Shown: positions 5,915-11,064 of the stretch, piece after piece
Layout of the letters: each line of letters begins with the position of its first letter
Numbering within the stretch: the first letter of the stretch is position 1
NCBI GenBank assembly: GCA_946055175.1
Contig: CAMGET010000018.1
Location: 1 to 11,064, forward strand
Length of the DNA stretch: 11,064 nucleotides
Source of the DNA: an uncultured Roseburia sp.
GTDB lineage: Bacteria > Bacillota > Clostridia > Lachnospirales > Lachnospiraceae
Direction: 5' to 3'
Program-made: the position numbers and the translations under genes
Notes under the pieces: generated by a model
Told to the model about the DNA's origin: nothing
The model's database searches: none
What the model saw: the letters and a program-made list of their open reading frames with translations, nothing else

Positions 5915-6754
5915 CTATTTTAATTTGCGAATGCTTTTATCCGTAATTTCTATTCGATGCTCTTTGTATAATTTCCCTACTGCACGTTTAAATGCGTTCT
6001 TGCTTAAACCGGTTTCTCTTTTGATAACCTCCGGAGAAGCCTTATCGCTAAATGGAAGTACTCCGGCGAATTCTTCAATCACCTGCATAACCAGTTCGGC
6101 ATCATCCTCCATCTGAATGTATGCCTTATCGCGAAGAGTTACATCCAGTTTGCCGTCCTCTTTTACCTTTGTAACCTTAACCTCCACTACATCGCCCACA
6201 CGAAATCTGCTGCAATCCTCATGACGCGGAATCATCGCAGAATATTTATCATCTATGGCAAGAAAAGTTCCAAAATTATCGCTGAATTCATAAATTCTTC
6301 CGTTCACAACATCTCCTGCTTTGTACGGTGAATCCTTTGCAAGCAAATCATACAGTTTCTTCATACTGGCACACAAACGGCTGCTTTTATCAATGTAAAG
6401 TGTTACCAGAATTTCATCTCCTGCCTCCACTTTTCTGGTCATTTCATGAAATGGCAGAAACAAATCCTTTTCCAGTCCCCAGTTTAAAAAGGCTCCGATT
6501 TTTCCTACCTCTATTACATCTAAAACTGCCAAACCACCCAATGTAAGTTTCGGCAAATTGGTAGTCGCAATCATACGATCCTTAGAATCCTTGTATAAAA
6601 ATACGCTTATTCTGTCTCCGATTTTTGTATCTGACGGAACCTGTTTCTCCGGCAGTAATACACGACTTTCTGTCTCCCCGTCTTCTGCCAGATACACACC
6701 GAATGCCACTCTTTTTACAACCGTAAGTTCCTGATATTCTCCTAATTTTAACAT
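5915..6754 (-). CDS. cvfB: CvfB-like S1 RNA-binding protein with C-terminal winged helix
   Basis: The 279-residue product matches the CvfB/YitL family in length and layout: three successive S1/OB-type beta barrels at about 1-60, 68-130 and 145-208, then a winged helix at about 215-279 (SPEVIKRETGLSKNAFKRAVGKL). Typical S1 features are the GKIGAFLNWG strand-turn near 83-92 and the GRIYEFSDNFGTFLAID stretch near 151-167. CvfB binds RNA and was found as a virulence regulator in Staphylococcus aureus; its role here is unproven. The start has GGAGG four bases upstream. It lies 12 bases after the thioesterase stop, so the two genes are very likely one transcript. I see no terminator after it. Confidence 0.88.
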   Translation of the reverse strand: MLKLGEYQELTVVKRVAFGVYLAEDGETESRVLLPEKQVPSDTKIGDRISVFLYKDSKDRMIATTNLPKLTLGGLAVLDVIEVGKIGAFLNWGLEKDLFLPFHEMTRKVEAGDEILVTLYIDKSSRLCASMKKLYDLLAKDSPYKAGDVVNGRIYEFSDNFGTFLAIDDKYSAMIPRHEDCSRFRVGDVVEVKVTKVKEDGKLDVTLRDKAYIQMEDDAELVMQVIEEFAGVLPFSDKASPEVIKRETGLSKNAFKRAVGKLYKEHRIEITDKSIRKLK

Positions 6755-6766
6755 TTTTCCTCCGAA

Positions 6767-7486
6767 TTATTTCATATCCTTAATAAATTGCACAATTGCA
6801 TAGGGTTTCTTTTCCCCATCCGTCAGCATCACCGTAATGCCGTCTTCCTGCTTATATATAACAGGAAATAATACATCTCCTAAAACCGCAGCTTTTCGAT
6901 ATTCGACCCGGATACGTCGCAGCAAAAAGTCCTGCGGCAAAAATTCCTCTGCCAGCATAATATATTTTCCATTGTTCATATGCTGGTTCGTATCAATAAA
7001 AAATTGATGCACTTCTACCGGATTACCTTCTATCCCATTACCTTCCACTTTAATCTTGCGATCTGACCACGTAAAATCAATCTGTGGCTCAATTTGATTC
7101 TTATATGCCTCAATAAAAGGTTCTGCAATTTTTACCGGTTTCTTTGTGTTCTGATCCATATACACCCAAAGCGAATTAGCAAAAGCAACCGTTTCTTCCT
7201 GTTCATTCTGAATACAAAAATTACGTGTTCCATAAAATCCCTTAAAAGAACACGGCCAGGTACCTACTGTAATTTTCTCTGCCACAAGCGGCATTTTATT
7301 TATTACAATCTCCCATGATGATAGAATCCATGCGCCACCGAGGTCATTAAGATAATCCATTCCCACTCCCAGATCTTCTGACTGAAAAGTACAACAATCC
7401 TGAAAATAGTCGGTTAATGCGGAAAGTGTCATCACTTTGTTACTATTTACTTCACTATATCTTACTCTGCTTTTATATTGGTACAT
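6767..7486 (-). CDS. Acyl-ACP thioesterase (FatA/FatB family)
   Basis: This cytosolic double-hotdog enzyme is predicted to hydrolyse acyl-ACP to free fatty acid. The N-terminal hotdog covers about 1-125 (VRYSEVNSNKVMTLSALTDYFQD; ILSSWEIVI; VYMDQNTKKP) and the second about 145-239. The active-site block DTNQHMNNGKY (165-175) holds the conserved Asp165, Asn167 and His169 of the family. An open frame extends 14 codons further upstream to 7528, but that part overlaps the tRNA terminator and reads as a lysine-rich tail. The ATG at 7486 has an AAAGGAAGAAG purine run immediately before it, so 239 residues is the likely length. There is little room for a separate promoter between the tRNA terminator and this start. 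The gene is followed closely by the cvfB-like gene. Confidence 0.88.
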   Translation of the reverse strand: MYQYKSRVRYSEVNSNKVMTLSALTDYFQDCCTFQSEDLGVGMDYLNDLGGAWILSSWEIVINKMPLVAEKITVGTWPCSFKGFYGTRNFCIQNEQEETVAFANSLWVYMDQNTKKPVKIAEPFIEAYKNQIEPQIDFTWSDRKIKVEGNGIEGNPVEVHQFFIDTNQHMNNGKYIMLAEEFLPQDFLLRRIRVEYRKAAVLGDVLFPVIYKQEDGITVMLTDGEKKPYAIVQFIKDMK

Positions 7487-7510
7487 CTTCTTCTTCCTTT
7501 TGAAATATAA

Positions 7511-7538
7511 AGAAAAATAGCACCACAAATGTGGTGCT
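7511..7538 (-). terminator. Intrinsic terminator after tRNA-Gln
   Basis: AGCACCAC and GTGGTGCT (7531-7538 and 7519-7526) form a perfect 8-bp stem with a 4-base loop, followed on the minus strand by ATTTTTCTTT. It starts seven bases after the tRNA 3' end and ends about 25 bases before the thioesterase start codon. Confidence 0.85.
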
Positions 7539-7544
7539 TGTTAG

Positions 7545-7616
7545 CAGGGCTACAAGGATTCGAACCTTGAAATGACGGAGTCAGAGTCCGTTGCCTTACC
7601 GTTTGGCGATAGCCCT
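7545..7616 (-). tRNA. tRNA-Gln (anticodon CUG)
   Basis: The 72-base minus-strand sequence folds into a full cloverleaf: acceptor AGGGCTA/TAGCCCT with a weak A1-U72 pair, D stem GCC/GGC, anticodon stem ACGGA/TCCGT with loop CTCTGAC, 5-base variable loop, T stem CAAGG/CCTTG with loop TTCGAAT, and discriminator G73. The anticodon CUG reads CAG. G73 and a weak first pair are typical glutamine tRNA features. The CCA tail is not encoded (CTA follows), so it must be added enzymatically. Confidence 0.95.
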
Positions 7617-7627
7617 ATTTCTATATT

Positions 7628-7652
7628 TTGTTGACTTTTCCGCCGTCAACAA
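7628..7652 (-). other. Hairpin in the tRNA-Gln leader
   Basis: TTGTTGAC and GTCAACAA form a perfect 8-bp inverted repeat around a 9-base loop, placed between the tRNA promoter and the tRNA 5' end. The predicted transcription start (about 7651) would put the hairpin at the very 5' end of the precursor. There is no U tract, so it is not a terminator. Confidence 0.5.
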
Positions 7653-7657
7653 TAGCC

Positions 7658-7686
7658 ATTATATAAGGCTACCCCTAAAAAGTCAA
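7658..7686 (-). promoter_or_regulatory. Sigma-A promoter of tRNA-Gln
   Basis: Minus strand has TTGACT (7681-7686), a 17-base spacer and TATAAT (7658-7663). The -35 box overlaps the stop codon of the yigZ-like gene. The start would be near 7651, about 35 bases before the mature tRNA. Confidence 0.88.
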
Positions 7687-8333
7687 GAGATTTTCTCAAA
7701 AATTTTCAAGTTTTTTTCAACCATGGCATAGAGTACCTCTTCTCCCCAGGAGATAACAGCATTTCCACTGGTAGCTTCTATCATCTCTTTTTCCATTTTT
7801 GTCTGCAATTCCTCAGGTACCATAGCCAAAATTTCTACCTGTTCCGTATAAATGGTATCTATGATTGTGAGATTTTCTTTTCCTATCAGATACTGGATTT
7901 TTCCCAGTCCCGTATAATCTGTTCTGACTTTCAGTACTCTTCCCGGCTTCTTATCAATCACCACACTGGCAAGCAGTCCTTCCTGGGTAGCCTTCTGATA
8001 AGCCCGGACCAAACCGCCTGTTCCAAGCAGGGTTCCTCCAAAATAGCGTGTCACCACCACTGCCGCATTATGAATTTCTTCCTTTAATAATACATCTAAC
8101 ATCGGTCTGCCTGCTGTCTGTGCCGGTTCTCCGTCATCGCTGCAGCGGGTGATTTCCTGATGCTCGCCAATGACAAACGCAGAGCAGTTATGTCTGGCAT
8201 CCCAGTATTTCTTTTTCATTTCATTAATAAACGCAATTGCTTCTTCTTCGGAATTTACCGGTCTGACTGTTGCAATAAAACGCGATTTTTTTTCAACTAT
8301 TTCTCCCTCGCCGCCACAATAAACTGTTTTCAT
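7683..8333 (-). CDS. yigZ: YigZ/IMPACT family protein (UPF0029)
   Basis: The 216-residue protein has the normal size and two-domain build of the bacterial YigZ/YvyE family. The N-terminal IMPACT domain (about 15-120) includes the family signature DDGEPAQTAGRPML at about 66-79 and RYFGGTLLGTGGLVRAY at 96-112. The C-terminal DUF1949 ferredoxin-like domain covers about 139-194. The biochemical function is not firmly established; eukaryotic IMPACT relatives affect translational control. The Shine-Dalgarno site is weak. The gene is divergent from the penicillin-binding protein gene and ends inside the tRNA promoter, with no terminator of its own. Confidence 0.93.
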   Translation of the reverse strand: MKTVYCGGEGEIVEKKSRFIATVRPVNSEEEAIAFINEMKKKYWDARHNCSAFVIGEHQEITRCSDDGEPAQTAGRPMLDVLLKEEIHNAAVVVTRYFGGTLLGTGGLVRAYQKATQEGLLASVVIDKKPGRVLKVRTDYTGLGKIQYLIGKENLTIIDTIYTEQVEILAMVPEELQTKMEKEMIEATSGNAVISWGEEVLYAMVEKNLKIFEKIS

Positions 8334-8383
8334 CCTGTTTCTTTCATTTCCTTCTTTGAATATTTTTTTCTGTCTGTATCAAA

Positions 8384-8413
8384 ATACTATCATGGAATTT
8401 ATTAAAAAATCAA
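8384..8413 (-). promoter_or_regulatory. Likely promoter of the yigZ-like gene
   Basis: Minus strand has TTGATT (8408-8413), an 18-base spacer and TAGTAT (8384-8389) preceded by TGA, an extended -10 feature. The start would be near 8377, giving a leader of about 44 bases. Confidence 0.6.
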
Positions 8414-8440
8414 CTTCTACTTTATTATAATGCATTTCTT

Positions 8441-8449
8441 TGGTATAAT
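8441..8449 (+). promoter_or_regulatory. Extended -10 promoter of the class A PBP gene
   Basis: TGG followed by TATAAT (8444-8449) is a perfect extended -10. No good -35 hexamer lies at 16-18 bases. The start would be near 8457, about 40 bases before the ATG at 8497, which has GAAAGG about 11 bases upstream. Confidence 0.65.
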
Positions 8450-8496
8450 ACATAGATGGTATCTTTGAAGTTTAAGATAGAAAGGTATGGTAGTTT

Positions 8497-11010
8497 ATGA
8501 ATTATGGTAAAAAAGGTGCCAAGAAAAGAGCGGCTCAGTTGACTTCCAAGTCGACCGTTTATAAGAAAAAGGCTTATGTCACTTTTTTCAAAGGCTTACT
8601 TGTATTTTTCTTTGTTGTACTCATTTTAGGCGGAAGTACAGCTTTTGGTGTGTGGAAAGGAATTATCGATTCTGCTCCTTCCATTGACCAGTTAGATGCG
8701 ACACCGACAGGTTATCAGACAATCGTTTTAGATAACAAGGGAAATAAAACTGCTACACTGGTAGCCAGCGGCTCAAATCGTAAATATGTAACGATTGATG
8801 AAATTCCATTGGATTTGCAACATGCCTTTGTTGCACTGGAGGATGAACGTTTCTATGAACACAATGGTATCGACTTACAGGGTATCGTTCGTGCCGGTAT
8901 TCAGGGTATTTTGAATGGATTCCATTTCAATCAGGGAGCGAGCACTATTACACAGCAGTTATTAAAGAACACGGTTCTATCAGATGTTTGGGCTGGAGAA
9001 TCTTCCTTTATTGAAAAGGTGGAACGTAAAGTTCAGGAACAGTATCTGGCAGTTCAGTTGGAAAAACAGGTCAATAATAAGGACTGGATTTTGGAAAATT
9101 ACTTAAATGCAATTAACTTAGGGCAGAATACCTTAGGTGTAAGTGTTGCCTCAGAACGTTATTTTGGAAAATCGGTTTCTGACTTAACACTTTCCGAATG
9201 TGCTGTATTAGCTGCTACTACACAAAATCCGTCTTCTTTAAACCCCATCAGCTATCCTGAGAACAATGCAAAAAGACGGGAAAAAACTCTGAAAAACATG
9301 TTAGAGCAGGGCTATATCACACAGGCGGAATATGATGAAGCACTTGCAGACAATGTCTATGACCGTATTCAAATTGTAAACATTGAGACCGGTGAAGCAA
9401 GTGTCAACAGTTATTTTGTCGACGAATTAACTGACCAGATTATTGAAGATTTGATTGAGAGAAAAGGTTTCTCAGAATCTGAGGCCTATAAGGCACTTTA
9501 TCAGAGCGGACTTACCATCTACTCCACACAGGACCCTGACATTCAGGCGATTTGCGATGAAGAAGTCAATAACCTTGATAACTATCCGATGGATCCAAAA
9601 GTGTCCTTCTCTTACAGACTAACCATCAAGAAAGCTGACGGAACTATTAAAAACTACAGTGAGCAGACCATGTTGTCTTATTACCGCAGCAATAAAAAGA
9701 CTTACAATATAAATTTTGCCACCCAGGAAGATGCAGAAGCTGCAATCGAGCAGTATAAGGCTGATATCATGGAGGAAGGTGATGAAATAAAAGGGGAATC
9801 TGTTATTTTTACCGTTCAGCCACAGGCTTCCCTTACGGTTATTGATAATGACACCGGAGAGGTAAAAGCCATTGTCGGCGGTCGCGGCGATAAGGCTGCC
9901 AGCAAGACCTTAAACCGTGCCACAAATACAACCCGTCAGCCGGGTTCCACCTTTAAGATTATTGCCTGCTACGCAGCAGCCTTAGATGCAGGTGGATTAA
10001 CCCTTGCTTCGGTGCAGGATGATGCCCCATTTGCTTACTCAGGGGAAGAAGAACGTTTAGTTTCAAACTATGATGGAAGATACCGCGGTTATACAACCTT
10101 ACGTGAAGCAATCACTTCCTCTATTAACGTAGTAACCGTAAAAACCTATACACAGATTGGCACAAGACTTGGTCACAGTTACGCAATGGACTTTGGCTTT
10201 ACCACCATCAGTCCCGATGAAGCAGACAACCAGTCCTTCTGCCTTGGCGGTCTGACAAATGGTGTTACAAACCTTGAGCTTACCGCGGCATATGCGACCA
10301 TTGCAAATGCCGGAACCTACAATAAGCCAAGATTTTATACAAAAATTTTAGACCATGACGGAAACGTTTTATTAGACAATACGACTCCTGAAACACATAC
10401 CGTATTGAAAGAGTCTACTGCATGGTTACTTACAAGTGCCATGCAGGATGTTATGACAGCCGGTACCGGTACTGCAGCATATTTTGGAAATTCAATGGCA
10501 CAGGCAGGAAAATCCGGTACTACCACAGAAAACCGTGATGCAGTATGGGCAGGTTTCACTCCATATTATACTTGTGTTGTATGGGGTGGATATGATGACA
10601 ACGCGAAACAGTCCGGAACCCAGACTTCCTATCCGAAACGGATTTGGAAATCTGTTATGAAACGAATCCATGAGGATTTGCCTTATGCTGACTTTGAAAT
10701 GCCTGATAATATTATTCAGGTTCAGGTATGTAAGGAATCCGGGAAACTCCCGATTGAAGGGGTCTGTGATATGGATCCTCGCGGAAGCGCCGTTATTACA
10801 GAATATTTTGCAGAAGGAACAGAGCCAACAGAATACTGTGACCATCACGCCTATGCATTTATGTGTGATGAATCCGGTATGTTAGCCGGCAGTGGATGTC
10901 CATACACCACATATGGTCTCTATATTCTGGGTGGTTCTAAGGAATCAGAAGATGGACCATACGCATTGGTAGAGTTGTGTCCTCTGCACAATGATACTTC
11001 TTCTTATTAA
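8497..11010 (+). CDS. Class A penicillin-binding protein (PBP1A-like transglycosylase/transpeptidase)
   Basis: This 837-residue bifunctional enzyme polymerises lipid II and crosslinks peptidoglycan at the outer membrane face. A basic cytosolic N-terminus is followed by one membrane segment at about 32-53. The GT51 glycosyltransferase domain (about 72-250) has catalytic Glu115 in EDERFYEHNGID and the GASTITQQLLKN motif at 147-158. A linker of about 100 residues (roughly 345-440) leads to the transpeptidase domain (about 445-725) with S-T-F-K (Ser484, Lys487), S-I-N (542-544) and K-S-G-T (672-675). After the transpeptidase comes a tail of roughly 100 residues with six cysteines (745, 757, 781, 790, 801, 828). 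Length is normal for Clostridia PBP1A-type proteins. It is monocistronic as far as seen, divergent from the yigZ-like gene. Confidence 0.95.
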   Translation: MNYGKKGAKKRAAQLTSKSTVYKKKAYVTFFKGLLVFFFVVLILGGSTAFGVWKGIIDSAPSIDQLDATPTGYQTIVLDNKGNKTATLVASGSNRKYVTIDEIPLDLQHAFVALEDERFYEHNGIDLQGIVRAGIQGILNGFHFNQGASTITQQLLKNTVLSDVWAGESSFIEKVERKVQEQYLAVQLEKQVNNKDWILENYLNAINLGQNTLGVSVASERYFGKSVSDLTLSECAVLAATTQNPSSLNPISYPENNAKRREKTLKNMLEQGYITQAEYDEALADNVYDRIQIVNIETGEASVNSYFVDELTDQIIEDLIERKGFSESEAYKALYQSGLTIYSTQDPDIQAICDEEVNNLDNYPMDPKVSFSYRLTIKKADGTIKNYSEQTMLSYYRSNKKTYNINFATQEDAEAAIEQYKADIMEEGDEIKGESVIFTVQPQASLTVIDNDTGEVKAIVGGRGDKAASKTLNRATNTTRQPGSTFKIIACYAAALDAGGLTLASVQDDAPFAYSGEEERLVSNYDGRYRGYTTLREAITSSINVVTVKTYTQIGTRLGHSYAMDFGFTTISPDEADNQSFCLGGLTNGVTNLELTAAYATIANAGTYNKPRFYTKILDHDGNVLLDNTTPETHTVLKESTAWLLTSAMQDVMTAGTGTAAYFGNSMAQAGKSGTTTENRDAVWAGFTPYYTCVVWGGYDDNAKQSGTQTSYPKRIWKSVMKRIHEDLPYADFEMPDNIIQVQVCKESGKLPIEGVCDMDPRGSAVITEYFAEGTEPTEYCDHHAYAFMCDESGMLAGSGCPYTTYGLYILGGSKESEDGPYALVELCPLHNDTSSY

Positions 11011-11038
11011 TGAAATTGGGAAAACGGAGGGACGCTTC

Positions 11039-11064
11039 TTTTGTCACGTATAATCGTGACAAAA
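11039..11064 (+). terminator. Probable terminator of the PBP gene, cut by the window edge
   Basis: TTTTGTCACG (11039-11048) and its exact reverse complement (11055-11064) flank a 6-base loop TATAAT, giving a perfect 10-bp hairpin 28 bases after the stop codon. The U tract that would follow on the plus strand lies beyond the window, so termination is not proven. A terminator shared with a convergent gene is possible. Confidence 0.55.

Noticed and set aside
6439..6452. 14-base perfect palindrome CATTTCATGAAATG within the cvfB-like gene
   Set aside because: It encodes conserved-looking S1 domain sequence, is isolated, and has no loop or U tract; most likely coincidental.
7487..7528. Longer thioesterase start at 7528 adding 14 residues
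   Set aside because: The extra codons run through the tRNA terminator stem, have no ribosome site, and the ATG at 7486 has a good one and aligns with the usual family N-terminus.
7620..7650. Second tRNA promoter, TTGACG-N18-TATAGA
   Set aside because: Its predicted start would fall inside the mature tRNA; the upstream TTGACT-N17-TATAAT is better placed and closer to consensus.
1..11064. CRISPR array, insertion sequence or prophage attachment site
   Set aside because: No regularly spaced repeats, transposase or integrase genes or terminal inverted repeats were seen; the tRNA-Gln 3' end is not duplicated elsewhere in the window as far as I could see by eye.

Overview
The window looks like chromosomal DNA from a low-to-moderate GC, Gram-positive gut-type Clostridium relative, most likely Lachnospiraceae (inferred). 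The evidence is the mix of conserved genes (a class A penicillin-binding protein, a YigZ/IMPACT protein, a CvfB-like S1 protein, a FatA-type acyl-ACP thioesterase, an SH3b-NlpC/P60 hydrolase), purine-rich Shine-Dalgarno sites, occasional TTG starts, a near-perfect WalR-type box before the hydrolase, and short U-tailed terminators. No sequence search was possible, so the family is an inference.

Layout, right to left. From about 5.8 to 11.0 kb is ordinary housekeeping. A class A PBP (8497-11010, +) is divergent from a yigZ-like gene (7683-8333, -). Then on the minus strand come a tRNA-Gln(CUG) with its own consensus promoter and terminator, an acyl-ACP thioesterase and a cvfB-like gene only 12 bases apart. 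Next is a secreted NlpC/P60 hydrolase with a perfect sigma-A promoter and a candidate WalR box, closed by a strong terminator at 4556-4585.

The left 4.4 kb is different: a self-contained minus-strand transcription unit bounded by terminators. It holds (i) a 720-residue protein with two AAA+ modules, whose C-terminal module closely resembles the ATPase of extracellular contractile injection systems (eCIS; Afp15/PVC15 type); (ii) an ADP-ribosyltransferase with a complete R / S-T-S / E-x-E signature, no Sec signal and an odd strictly alternating lysine N-terminus; (iii) a 260-residue, highly charged protein I do not recognise, starting at TTG one base after the toxin stop codon. The ATPase and toxin genes share a 15-base upstream element (14 of 15 identical) at the same distance from a -10-like hexamer, suggesting coordinated, non-canonical promoters.

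My reading is that this is the ATPase-plus-payload end of an eCIS locus, or an orphan ATPase/effector island separated from the structural genes. No sheath, tube, spike or baseplate gene is in the window; they would have to lie left of base 1. The ADP-ribosyltransferase would be the cargo and the 260-residue protein a loading factor or second cargo; both roles are inference.
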